Source: Minisyncoccota bacterium (GTDB lineage: Bacteria; Patescibacteriota; Minisyncoccia; Phycocordibacterales; UBA9973). Taken from it: a stretch of 39,013 bases of DNA. The translations under genes and the position numbers were made by a program. The stretch spans positions 1 through 39,013 of the forward strand of contig JAOAUE010000032.1 in assembly GCA_030157745.1 (NCBI GenBank). The letters run 5' to 3'. The notes beneath the pieces are model-generated. The model was not told where the DNA came from, ran no database searches, and saw nothing but the letters and a program-made list of their open reading frames with translations. Positions 7,197-15,089 of this stretch are shown piece after piece (the stretch's first letter is position 1; each line of letters begins with the position of its first letter).

Positions 7197-9319
7197 TTCT
7201 CTGGATTAATATATGTTTTATTTTTCAGCACCACTATCTCATCTCTCAGTATTGCGGCGGTTTCGAAGTCTAAGACTTTCACTGCTTCTTTCATTTCTGC
7301 TTCTTTGAGTGCAATAAGTTTTTCGATAGGGTTTTTCTTTCCTTTTCCTTTCTTACCACCTGCTTTTTCTACCGCGGCAAAGAGTTCCATATCGAGAGCA
7401 AGCTCGGCGTTGACTGCTTTTGCATGATCACTTTCCATCCCTTCGGTAATATCATTGATAGCTTTTGAGATAGTCTTTGGAGTGATGCCGTGTTTTTTGT
7501 TATAAGCGAGTTGCACATCTCGGCGTCTTTTGGTCTCGCCCATTGCCCGCTCCATAGAGCCTGTTATTTGGTCAGCATAAAGAATAACTCTTCCATTAGC
7601 ATTTCGAGCTGCCCGACCTATGGTTTGGATCAGGGAGACTTCACTTCGCAAAAATCCTTCTTTGTCTGCATCCAAAATACCAATAAGCGAAACCTCTGGC
7701 ATATCAAGACCTTCACGAAGCAGGTTAACTCCAACCAAAACATCGAAAGCTCCTTTTCGGAATTTTGTAATAATCTGAATACGCTCGATAGTTTTAATAT
7801 CGCTGTGCATATATTCTGCTTTGACACCTTTTTCTTTGAGATAAGCAGAGAGATCTTCAGCCATTTTTTTGGTTAGGGTTGTAGCAAGTACTCTGCCACC
7901 TTTTTTGATTTCTGACACAGCTTCGTTGATAAAGTCTTGGACCTGACCAGGGTAGTTTCTAGGTTCTAGGTTCAAGTTTTTAGTTTCTAGAACCTTGTCA
8001 CTAGCAACTAACACCTGCTCCAAAATCGGTCGGACCAAAACTTCTGGGTCTACGAGCCCTGTTGGACGAATGATTTGCTCTACTGTTTGTTCACTTAGCT
8101 CTGCTTCATTTTTCCCTGGTGTTGCGGAGACAAATATAGTTTGGCCGATGCGTTGTTTGAACTCTTCGAACTTAAGAGGTCTGTTGTCTTTGGCGCTAGG
8201 TAGACGGAAACCAAAATCTACGAGAGTTTGCTTTCGAGAAGCGTCCCCTGAATACATAGCTCCGAGTTGAGGAAGTGTGACATGAGACTCATCTATAAAT
8301 AATAAAAATTCAGGATTGCCATCCTTGTCGTGAGGAAAATATGAAAGTAGGGTCTCTGGTGGCTCTCCCGCTTTTTTGCCAGATAGAAGCCTAGAATAGT
8401 TTTCTATACCAGAGCAATACCTCATCTCTTTGATCATGGCCATATCATAAGAAGTACGACGCTTTAGCCTCTCTGCTTCCAGGAGTTTGCCTTCTTTTTC
8501 AAAATAAGCGAGCTGGGATTTGAGTTCATATGCGATAGCTTTGACTGCTTTTTCTTTTTGGTCTTCGGCTGTTATGAAGTGCTTAGCTGGGAAAACAAAA
8601 ACATGATTTTCTTCTTGTAAAATACGAGAGGACACCGGATCTATCTTTAGTATCTCTTCTACTTTATTTCCTGAAAAAGCAATACGATACTGAAGAGTTT
8701 CTGAAACTGGCATTATCTCAATAGTATTACCGAGCGCACGGAACTGAGCTGGTGAGAGATCGGCATTTGTTCTTTCATAGTGGATACCGATGAGCCTTTG
8801 CATAGCTTCTGTCCTAGACAAAGTCATACCTTTTTCTATTTTGAAATTTACTCTCTCATATTCAACAGGAGAACCAAGACCATAAATACAAGACACGGAG
8901 GCTACAATGATCACGTCTTTACGAGTAAGCAAACTCTGAGTGGTTGCATGACGAAGTCTATCTATTTCCTTATTTATTTGTGCATCTTTTTCTATATAAG
9001 TATCTGTTGTTGGTAAATAAGCCTCTGGTTGATAGTAATCATAATAAGAAACAAAGTAGTGAACCGCATTGTTAGGAAAAAAGCTTTTGAACTCACTAGC
9101 AAGCTGGGCAGCGAGAGTTTTGTTGTGAGCAATGATAAGGGTAGGCTTTTGAACACTGGCGATAATGTTGGCCATAGTAAAGGTCTTCCCTGTTCCTGTA
9201 GCACCAAGAAGAGTTTGCATTTGCAAACCTTTTTTAAGGCCAGAAAGAAGACCTTTGATAGCTTCTGGCTGGTCTCCACCCGGAGCGAAATCACTTATTA
9301 AGTCAAATTTATTTTCCAT
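7193..9319 (-). CDS. uvrB: UvrABC excinuclease subunit B
   Basis: The damage-verification helicase of nucleotide excision repair, loaded by UvrA and recruiting UvrC. Walker A is GATGTGKT (39-46), the beta-hairpin is YYDYYQPEAY (92-101), the DEAD-like box is DESH, and helicase motifs QTIGRAARN and a C-terminal UVR segment (ALKEAEMKEAVKVLDFETAAILRDEI region) are present. At 708 aa it is slightly longer than usual. About 25 extra residues (ASDKVLETKNLNLEPRNYP region, coded at about 7950-8020) follow VRPILEQVLV and derive from a CTAG-rich repeat. The 5' end is duplicated upstream (9383-9427). Confidence 0.95.
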   Translation of the reverse strand: MENKFDLISDFAPGGDQPEAIKGLLSGLKKGLQMQTLLGATGTGKTFTMANIIASVQKPTLIIAHNKTLAAQLASEFKSFFPNNAVHYFVSYYDYYQPEAYLPTTDTYIEKDAQINKEIDRLRHATTQSLLTRKDVIIVASVSCIYGLGSPVEYERVNFKIEKGMTLSRTEAMQRLIGIHYERTNADLSPAQFRALGNTIEIMPVSETLQYRIAFSGNKVEEILKIDPVSSRILQEENHVFVFPAKHFITAEDQKEKAVKAIAYELKSQLAYFEKEGKLLEAERLKRRTSYDMAMIKEMRYCSGIENYSRLLSGKKAGEPPETLLSYFPHDKDGNPEFLLFIDESHVTLPQLGAMYSGDASRKQTLVDFGFRLPSAKDNRPLKFEEFKQRIGQTIFVSATPGKNEAELSEQTVEQIIRPTGLVDPEVLVRPILEQVLVASDKVLETKNLNLEPRNYPGQVQDFINEAVSEIKKGGRVLATTLTKKMAEDLSAYLKEKGVKAEYMHSDIKTIERIQIITKFRKGAFDVLVGVNLLREGLDMPEVSLIGILDADKEGFLRSEVSLIQTIGRAARNANGRVILYADQITGSMERAMGETKRRRDVQLAYNKKHGITPKTISKAINDITEGMESDHAKAVNAELALDMELFAAVEKAGGKKGKGKKNPIEKLIALKEAEMKEAVKVLDFETAAILRDEIVVLKNKTYINPEK
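7950..8022 (-). repeat. CTAG-rich repeat inserted in uvrB
   Basis: The insert is built from short units such as CTAGGTTCTAG and TTTTAGTTTCTAG. The same two words recur in the mreB-proS gap (12591-12617). In uvrB it is in frame and translated as a polar stretch, so it was tolerated in a conserved repair enzyme. Confidence 0.5.
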
Positions 9320-9345
9320 AAAAGTTAAAAAATATTAGATAGCCC

Positions 9346-9382
9346 CATCTCGCCCCGTTGGAAGCGCTAGCTTTCCTTCGGG
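9346..9382. repeat. Hairpin repeat element, copy B (upstream of uvrB)
   Basis: A 37-bp palindromic element. On the minus strand it begins CCCGAAGGAAAG, has a core containing GCTAGC, and ends CTTCCAACGGGGCGAGATG. It shares both ends with copy A (4046-4100) but has a shorter middle. It lies between a duplicated uvrB start and the true uvrB start, so it sits in the likely uvrB leader. Confidence 0.75.
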
Positions 9383-9427
9383 GTCTCCACCCGGAGCGAA
9401 ATCACTGACTAACCCAAACTTATCCAT
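9383..9427 (-). pseudogene. Duplicated remnant of the uvrB 5' end
   Basis: The minus strand reads MDKFGLVSDFAPGGD, closely matching the true start MENKFDLISDFAPGGD of uvrB at 9319. The frame then runs through the hairpin element as a short unrelated tail and stops. TGCTATTAT, an extended -10-like sequence, lies about 10 nt before its ATG, so it probably retains the original uvrB promoter and is now an untranslated or short-peptide leader. Confidence 0.7.
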
Positions 9428-9464
9428 AAGTGTCAGTATAATAGCAAAAACTTAGTTTAGAAAG

Positions 9465-9593
9465 CTAATTCTTTAGCTTTTCAATATCATACATATTATC
9501 ACCATCGTAAGCTTTAACTATTATTTTGTAAGCAAACAAAGAAGCGAAAGACGTAAATATCAGAAAATAAATCAAAGTTTTTCTAAGTGTCAT
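9465..9593 (-). CDS. Small hydrophobic peptide, 42 aa
   Basis: The frame from ATG (9591-9593) to TAG (9465-9467) encodes a peptide with an N-terminal hydrophobic segment (LIYFLIFTSFASLFAYKIIV) and a short acidic/basic tail. It fits between tgt and the uvrB leader on the same strand. A small hairpin (9461-9480) covers its stop. There is no family match that I know; it could be a chance frame. Confidence 0.4.
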   Translation of the reverse strand: MTLRKTLIYFLIFTSFASLFAYKIIVKAYDGDNMYDIEKLKN

Positions 9594-9603
9594 ATACTAA
9601 ATA

Positions 9604-10815
9604 TTATACCTCTTTATAATATCTAGAGCAAAAGTCTTTCTTAAACTCAAAGAAGTCCCCGTCAAAGATACTTTGTCTCATCTTTTCAACAAGTCTCAAT
9701 ATGAAATGAATGTTGTGTATAGAAGCCAAAGTTGCAGCAGTCATTTCATCTGCTCGGAAAAGATGCGCAATATACGCCCGACTATGATGAGCGCATGTAT
9801 AACAAGAACAATCATTTTCTATAGGAGTAAAATCATCCACAAATTTTGCATTGCGAATATTTAGTCTGCCGTCATGAGTGTGTAGTGTTCCATGTCGTCC
9901 CATACGAGTTGGGGCTATACAATCAAAAAGATCACACCCTGCCTCGACAGCATCAAAAAGATCTCTCGGCTCTCCTATCCCGAGAAGATGTCTAGGTTTT
10001 TCTTCGGGCAATATTTTGTTGACCCAAGAAACAGCGGTTGCGATATCATCTTTGGTAAAGGAGCCTCCTATTCCATATCCATCAAATCCTTCGGCAAGCT
10101 CAGGACTAGACGCTAGCGCACCAAGAGTTTTGGCGGCTTCTTCTCTTAAATCTTGGTGTCTTCCGCCCTGAATAACTGCAAATAAAGCCTGCTTCTTTTC
10201 TGAATCTAGTTCATTATGTTTTGCAAGACAACGCTTGGCCCATTCATAGGTTCTATCGAGGGATTTTTTTTGATATTCATAAGGAGCTGTCGGACTAGTA
10301 CATTCATCAAAAGCAAATATCATATCAGCTCCTATCTTCCATTGTGCCTCCATAGAACTCTCAGGGGTAAAGAAGTGCGTAGAGCCATCTATATGACTTT
10401 TGAATGTCACGCCTTCATCTGTGACCTTTGCGAGTTGCCCTGCGGTCGAAGAAATATCTTCAACAGGTGCATCAGCTGAAGCAACCTTGGAAACAGCGCT
10501 TCCAAATGCAGCACCCAAAGAAAAAGCTTGGAAGCCTCCACTGTCAGTCATAGTCGGACCATGCCAATCCATAAACTTTCCAAAGCCTCCGGCTTTTTCA
10601 ACTATATCTGTACCTGGCTGAAGATATAAGTGATAGGTATTTGCCAAGACTACTTGCGCACCCAGGCTTCTGATCTGCTCGGCTGTCAGAGCCTTGACTG
10701 TGGCTTTAGTGCCGACGACTACAAAAGCCGGAGTTTCTATAACGCCATTTTGGGTCTCAATAGTTCCAGCTCGAGCAAGTGTACCTTCTAGTTTTTTTTC
10801 GATAGAGAATTTCAT
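9604..10815 (-). CDS. tgt: Queuine/preQ1 tRNA-guanine transglycosylase
   Basis: Exchanges the wobble guanine of GUN-anticodon tRNAs for preQ1 (queuosine pathway). The catalytic-region motif TDSGGFQAFSLG, the substrate segment GIGGSF and the zinc site CSCYTCAHHSRAYIAHL are all visible. I chose the ATG at 10815 (MKFSIEKK); the frame extends 8 codons upstream into the mreC end without family character. It carries two insertions relative to the usual protein: about 25 residues after FSLG before the KVTDEGVTFKSHIDGS segment, and ASSPELAEG before FDGYGIGG, which comes from a palindromic repeat (10088-10121). It directly follows mreC. Confidence 0.93.
   Translation of the reverse strand: MKFSIEKKLEGTLARAGTIETQNGVIETPAFVVVGTKATVKALTAEQIRSLGAQVVLANTYHLYLQPGTDIVEKAGGFGKFMDWHGPTMTDSGGFQAFSLGAAFGSAVSKVASADAPVEDISSTAGQLAKVTDEGVTFKSHIDGSTHFFTPESSMEAQWKIGADMIFAFDECTSPTAPYEYQKKSLDRTYEWAKRCLAKHNELDSEKKQALFAVIQGGRHQDLREEAAKTLGALASSPELAEGFDGYGIGGSFTKDDIATAVSWVNKILPEEKPRHLLGIGEPRDLFDAVEAGCDLFDCIAPTRMGRHGTLHTHDGRLNIRNAKFVDDFTPIENDCSCYTCAHHSRAYIAHLFRADEMTAATLASIHNIHFILRLVEKMRQSIFDGDFFEFKKDFCSRYYKEV
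10088..10121. repeat. Palindromic repeat inserted in tgt
   Basis: CCTTCGGCAAGCTCAGGA followed by a GCTAGCGC palindrome. The 17-base core CCTTCGGCAAGCTCAGG occurs again at 15023-15039 before rpsB. In tgt it is translated as the in-frame peptide SSPELAEG, typical of repeats that invade coding regions without breaking them. Confidence 0.6.
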
Positions 10816-10820
10816 GGAAA

Positions 10821-11558
10821 TTATTTCACCACCACCCATTTAAGTGTCTGTAAATTCACCGGTGCCTTGGCGAGAAGCCTTTGGAATGGATCACGAGGGT
10901 CTGTGACTATCTTTTGGATAGAAGCGAGTGGGTGAAGCGCGAGAGATTGGTCAGTGATAATGTCGCCTTCATTGAAAGCTATATCTCTAGGCATACGAAC
11001 TTCGTATTCGCCAGAGCCTCGACCGATGAGAGTAATGTTCAGGTCGCTAGCTGTTACAGAGCCGACTGTCTCCCTACCAGGAGAGCTGTACAAAAGCACT
11101 GTTGAAGAATTTTCAGAAACTTCCGAAATAGTCCCGAGAGAAATAGACCCAAACGCATAAACATTTTGTCCTACAGAGATACCAAGATTGCTCCCAACAT
11201 CAATAACAAGTGTGTCATAAATAGAACGATTTGGTGGGACTATAACTCTAGCCAAAGTTCCTTTGATAAATCCTTCTCTGCCAAACTCTTTTTTTAAATT
11301 TTCATTTTCTTTTTCTAAACTAGAGAGAACTATTAGAGAAGCATTTTGTACATCTATAGCACTTTGAAGTTCGACAACCTTTTTTATCAAAGATTGTTTT
11401 GAGAGAAACGTCAATGAAGCGACGTCACTATAAATAGGCGCGCCCAAACCTCTAAACTTTTTGATCCATGAAAACAAAAACCAAACAACAAAAAGTAGTA
11501 TTATTACAAAAATAATTTTTCTCCAATTTATAGATCTGTTTTTACGAAACTGTGACAT
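10821..11558 (-). CDS. mreC: Rod-shape determining protein MreC
   Basis: A periplasm-side scaffold of the elongasome that links MreB to cell-wall synthesis. A single membrane helix lies at residues 15-31 (IIFVIILLFVVWFLFSW), a coiled coil follows at about 55-95, and the C-terminal beta domain contains the conserved LARVIVPPNRSIYDTLVIDVGSN and GSGEYEVRM segments. At 245 aa it is near the short end of the family. Its start overlaps the end of mreB by 17 nt, giving coupled translation in an mreB-mreC-tgt operon. No mreD follows. Confidence 0.88.
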   Translation of the reverse strand: MSQFRKNRSINWRKIIFVIILLFVVWFLFSWIKKFRGLGAPIYSDVASLTFLSKQSLIKKVVELQSAIDVQNASLIVLSSLEKENENLKKEFGREGFIKGTLARVIVPPNRSIYDTLVIDVGSNLGISVGQNVYAFGSISLGTISEVSENSSTVLLYSSPGRETVGSVTASDLNITLIGRGSGEYEVRMPRDIAFNEGDIITDQSLALHPLASIQKIVTDPRDPFQRLLAKAPVNLQTLKWVVVK

Positions 11559-12591
11559 GGTCTTCTATGGAAAGCAGTGTGCTTTTGTATTCTTCAAATG
11601 ATTCCAAAATAATCCCTGTACCTCTAACAACTGCAGAGAGGGGGTCTTCGGCTATATATATAGGTAGTTTGAGCTCTTGCGCCAAGAGATTTGGTAAACC
11701 TTTTAGAAGTGCACCCCCGCCTGTAAGGATAACACCACTAGAGATAATATCAGCAACCATCTCTGGCGGAGCAGTTTCCAAAACTTCTCGAATACCAGAG
11801 ACAAGCAAAGAAACTGGATACTCTAGAGCTTCTCTGATATCTCCATCTGTTACAACAAGAGCTCTTGGAAGGCCGGTGATCATATCTCGACCTCGGACTT
11901 CGAGTTCAGCATAATCCGTCTCCACAGCAGAACCTATAGATATCTTTACTTGTTCGGCTGTTTGCTCTCCTATCAAAAGTTTAAATTCATCTCGCAAATA
12001 TTCTATAACGCGAGCATTGAAGTGGTCTCCTGCCACACGCAAGTTTAGCGACCGCACTATCCCACCGAGCGAAATAAGAGCTACGTCAGTAGTCCCGCCA
12101 CCAATATCAACTATCAGCGAAGCAGTAGAAGAAAGAACTGGCAAACGCACTCCGATAGCTGCTGCCATAGCTTCTTCTACCAAAAACACCTCTCGCGCTC
12201 CGGCATTGATAGCGGCATCATAAACAGCACGCATTTCTACATTGGTAATACCACTCGGTACTCCAATAACAACACGCGGACGAAAAAACTTTTTGTTCAT
12301 CTTTTCTACCTTTCTTATAAAATAAGCCAGCATTTCTTCTGTGACCTCAAAATCAGAAACCACTCCTTCAACAAGAGGGCGAACTATCGAAATGTGAGCT
12401 GGGGTTTTGCCGTCCATTTTTTTGGCTTCTCTACCTATGGCAACTATTTGTCCGGTTTTTTGGTTGAGAGCTACGATAGAAGGCTCGTTGATAACAGTGC
12501 CATGCCCTTTCAAATAAACTAGCGTATTTGCAGTTCCAAGATCAATCCCTATATCATTTGAAAATCGACTATAAAGCTTTTTGAACATCAT
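11542..12591 (-). CDS. mreB: Rod-shape determining protein MreB
   Basis: An actin-like ATPase that directs cell-wall insertion. The phosphate-1 motif GIDLGTANTLVYLKG (15-29), the phosphate-2 motif IVDIGGGTTDVALIS and the adenosine motif ILTGGGALLKGL are intact. The length of 349 aa is usual. ATG codons at 12591 and 12588 are both possible starts. It lies downstream of proS on the same strand with a 22-bp gap that contains CTAG-rich repeats. Confidence 0.95.
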   Translation of the reverse strand: MMFKKLYSRFSNDIGIDLGTANTLVYLKGHGTVINEPSIVALNQKTGQIVAIGREAKKMDGKTPAHISIVRPLVEGVVSDFEVTEEMLAYFIRKVEKMNKKFFRPRVVIGVPSGITNVEMRAVYDAAINAGAREVFLVEEAMAAAIGVRLPVLSSTASLIVDIGGGTTDVALISLGGIVRSLNLRVAGDHFNARVIEYLRDEFKLLIGEQTAEQVKISIGSAVETDYAELEVRGRDMITGLPRALVVTDGDIREALEYPVSLLVSGIREVLETAPPEMVADIISSGVILTGGGALLKGLPNLLAQELKLPIYIAEDPLSAVVRGTGIILESFEEYKSTLLSIEDHVTVS

Positions 12592-12613
12592 TTTAGTTTC
12601 TAGTGGCTAGGTT

Positions 12614-13867
12614 CTAGTGGTTAGTGGTAAGAGCAGAAAGGACCTCAGAAAGAGGGACGACTCGACTTTCAGTTTCGGTGCGACCTTTTATTTCAGCCCC
12701 ACCAGCTTCTAGACTTCTCTTTGAAACAACAACACGCATAGGCATACCTAAAAGGTCAGCATCAGCAAACTTCTCCCCCGCTGTTGCGTTTGCTCGATCA
12801 TCAAATAAAACCTCAACGCCTTTTTCGGTTAATTCTTTATACAAACTTTCAGCTTCAGCCATGTCTTCACCGAGCCGAATCAAATGCACTGCAAATGGAG
12901 CTATCTCACGTGGCCAAACTATGCCTTTGTCGTCTGAAAATATTTCAGTTAAAACTCCCACCAAACGGGTGACACCTACGCCATAAGAACCTAGGAAAAC
13001 TGGCTTTTTCTCTCCTTCAGAATTTGTAAAATAAAGACCCATCTTTTCACATTTTTCAGTTCCAAAAGTAAAAATATTTCCTACCTCAGCGGCTTTTTTC
13101 ATTTCAAAATCTTCTTTTTGAGCACCCAGCTTAGCTAACGTCTCGTCATTAAAAATCTCTTCATTAACTGCATAATTTTCTTTTTTGTGAACATAAATAA
13201 CGTCCTCACCTGCTTCACAAATAGTTTGAAATTCGTGACTAAAGTTTTTTGTAAAAGCACCCCCTGAAGCAGAAGTTACATAAGTAATATCACCAAGCCC
13301 AAGTCGTTTGTAAACATTTAAGTAAGCTTCAGTTGCGAGATTGTAAAACTTCATATGGTCTTCTTCTGTCTCACAAAAAGAATACATATCTTTCATAACA
13401 AATTCACGACAACGCATAATACCGCTTTTTGCGCGAACTTCATTTCGGAGTTTGTTTTGGAATTGATGAACGTAAACAGGAAGACTTTGATAACTAGAAA
13501 CAAAAGATTTCATCATCTCCACAATAGGCTCTTCATGAGACCAACCAAAACCTACTTCTGCTCCATTTTTTAATTGTGACTTAAACCAAATATCTACATT
13601 GTCATCACTCCAACGATCTGTTTTTTCCCAAATCTCTTTGTTTTGAAGAGTGGTCATTATGATTTCTTGAGAACCAATCTTCTCCATTTCTTCTCCAACT
13701 ATCTTTTTTATCTTATTTACAACTCTAAGCCCAAGTGGAAGCAGAGCATAAACTCCTGCCATTTCTTTATAAATATAACCCCCACGAATAAGTAGTTGGG
13801 CATTTTTTGCCTCTTCATCAGAAGGGTTTTCTCTCTTGGTACGGGTAAAAAGCTGGCTTTGTCTCAT
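12614..13867 (-). CDS. proS: Proline--tRNA ligase, short form without editing domain
   Basis: Class II synthetase charging tRNA-Pro. The N-terminal part (MRQSQLFTRTKRENPSDEEAKN) and motif 2 region (FRNEVRAKSGIMRCREFVMKD-like) are of bacterial type, and the C-terminal anticodon-binding domain is present (VHLIRLGEDM to the end). At 417 aa it is far shorter than the usual bacterial enzyme of about 570 aa, because the editing insertion is absent: the catalytic core runs from CETEEDH straight through the aminoacylation region. I chose the ATG at 13867; 9 extra codons upstream look non-native. Confidence 0.92.
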   Translation of the reverse strand: MRQSQLFTRTKRENPSDEEAKNAQLLIRGGYIYKEMAGVYALLPLGLRVVNKIKKIVGEEMEKIGSQEIIMTTLQNKEIWEKTDRWSDDNVDIWFKSQLKNGAEVGFGWSHEEPIVEMMKSFVSSYQSLPVYVHQFQNKLRNEVRAKSGIMRCREFVMKDMYSFCETEEDHMKFYNLATEAYLNVYKRLGLGDITYVTSASGGAFTKNFSHEFQTICEAGEDVIYVHKKENYAVNEEIFNDETLAKLGAQKEDFEMKKAAEVGNIFTFGTEKCEKMGLYFTNSEGEKKPVFLGSYGVGVTRLVGVLTEIFSDDKGIVWPREIAPFAVHLIRLGEDMAEAESLYKELTEKGVEVLFDDRANATAGEKFADADLLGMPMRVVVSKRSLEAGGAEIKGRTETESRVVPLSEVLSALTTNH

Positions 13868-13929
13868 ACCTACATAATCGCATATTTTGAGCAATAAAAA
13901 AAGCCTGCTTGCTTTTGATTTTTTAAGAG

Positions 13930-13935
13930 TATAAT
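13930..13935 (+). promoter_or_regulatory. -10 box before the 86-aa gene
   Basis: A perfect TATAAT lies 8 nt before the ATG at 13944. This spacing would put the transcript start within a base or two of the start codon, i.e. a leaderless message. The -35 region is weak. Confidence 0.5.
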
Positions 13936-13943
13936 ATAAAAGT

Positions 13944-14204
13944 ATGAAAAATTTTGAAGAAAGTTTAATAGGCCCACAGTCAGATGAACGTGAAGAAAGA
14001 GTGATTGAAGATGTTGATTCTAGTGGTCAACCACTCTGGATGGCATTTTTGGCAGACCCTGAGGCGCTTACTATTAACTCAGATGAGGTAGGAGATGCAA
14101 AAAATGCTTACGAGAATTTCAAAAAAAGTAAACCTGAGGTTATAAAAATGTGTGCTCGAAAAACAATAGAAGAATGCCAGGACATAATCCGAGAAGCTGC
14201 ATAA
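13944..14204 (+). CDS. Hypothetical acidic protein, 86 aa
   Basis: I do not recognise this family. The protein is acidic and soluble, with no signal peptide or membrane segment and two Cys residues near the C-terminus (MCARKTIEECQDII). It is divergent from proS, has a TATAAT 8 nt before its ATG and ends at a bidirectional terminator shared with the convergent lipoprotein gene. These signals support a real single-gene unit. Confidence 0.6.
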   Translation: MKNFEESLIGPQSDEREERVIEDVDSSGQPLWMAFLADPEALTINSDEVGDAKNAYENFKKSKPEVIKMCARKTIEECQDIIREAA

Positions 14205-14218
14205 TTATTAAACATTAA

Positions 14219-14252
14219 AAAAGCCGGTACTTTTTAGTATCGGCTTTATCTT
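14219..14252. terminator. Bidirectional terminator
   Basis: The stem AAGCCGGTAC...GTATCGGCTT has A-rich and T-rich flanks on both strands. It lies between the convergent 86-aa gene and the lipoprotein gene. Confidence 0.75.
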
Positions 14253-14260
14253 TTGTTTTT

Positions 14261-14872
14261 TTAAAAGATTTTCCCTTTTGGGTATGCTGAATACCCGGTA
14301 AGCTTCATAGGATGCGGGGGTTGATGTGAAGGTCCGTAGACTGCATCAACCAGTGCTTCATACAACTGCGATTGTGCTTCTTTTAAGCTTTTTGTATGGA
14401 AGAGGACATCGCCTCCATCTCTAACCACGATTTCGCCTTTTCTGATTGCGTTTTTATTCACATGCATATAATCGCCCATATCATCTGACGACCATGATGT
14501 GTCTGCCACATTGTAATCTTCCTTTGCAATGCTGAAATCATAAACCGCACTATAGTGCTCTATTTCGTCCCAGACATTTTCAGAGTCGTACCTGGCAAAA
14601 ATCTCATACACTCCAGTGATATACCTTATGTCCTTCAATGCGGCATAAGATTCTACCTTAATACCTTTGAAGTGTTCATTGGTATCAGCAAAATGTTGCA
14701 ACTTAGTCACAACATCATAAACGAGGCTGTCCAGGCGATCCTGCGGCAAGGGTGGCGTTTCGTCAAATTCACCGGAAACTGTTGTTTCAGTAACTTTTTG
14801 TGTAGTTACTTTATCTTTGCAACTAATTAAAACCACTGAAGCCATAAAGGCTAAGATAATGTATTTTTTCAT
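14261..14872 (-). CDS. Predicted lipoprotein, 203 aa
   Basis: An N-terminal signal with a lipobox (VVLISCKDK, Cys at residue 18) marks an exported lipid-anchored protein. The mature part is acidic and rich in Asp, Tyr and Trp, with no domain I can name. It has a very good promoter (14914-14942) and a shared terminator. The SCKDK-type start and overall composition are reminiscent of Bacteroidota lipoproteins, so acquisition by transfer is possible but not shown. Confidence 0.7.
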   Translation of the reverse strand: MKKYIILAFMASVVLISCKDKVTTQKVTETTVSGEFDETPPLPQDRLDSLVYDVVTKLQHFADTNEHFKGIKVESYAALKDIRYITGVYEIFARYDSENVWDEIEHYSAVYDFSIAKEDYNVADTSWSSDDMGDYMHVNKNAIRKGEIVVRDGGDVLFHTKSLKEAQSQLYEALVDAVYGPSHQPPHPMKLTGYSAYPKGKIF

Positions 14873-14889
14873 ATTCAGTTTTTAAAATT

Positions 14890-15089
14890 TTGTACAATTT
14901 GATTATCTTATATATTATAGCATAGATAATATATAAAGTCAAATATACAACCTTGCCAAAAGGCCTTGGAAATGTTAAATTAAATCGTCCATTCATGGGC
15001 GAAATTATTCAGTTAAGCAAGCCCTTCGGCAAGCTCAGGGTAAAGTCCCTAAGGTTACCAAAGAAGGGCTCGTACAGATTAGTAAAAAT
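14890..15089 (+). promoter_or_regulatory. rpsB promoter and leader region
   Basis: A 217-bp gap before rpsB. A weak plus-strand promoter (TTGTAC at 14890, 17-bp spacer, TATTAT at 14913) overlaps the divergent lipoprotein promoter. The leader contains AGCCCTTC near 15020 that can pair with GAAGGGCT near 15064, enclosing smaller hairpins (GGG/CCC at about 15038-15050). The palindromic repeat core CCTTCGGCAAGCTCAGG forms part of it. S2 is known to repress its own operon in several bacteria; whether this leader does so is an inference. Confidence 0.4.
14914..14942 (-). promoter_or_regulatory. Strong promoter for the lipoprotein gene
   Basis: On the minus strand: TTGACT (14942-14937), 17-bp spacer, TATAAT (14919-14914) preceded by an extended TG. 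The predicted start is about 35 nt before the ATG at 14872. Confidence 0.8.
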
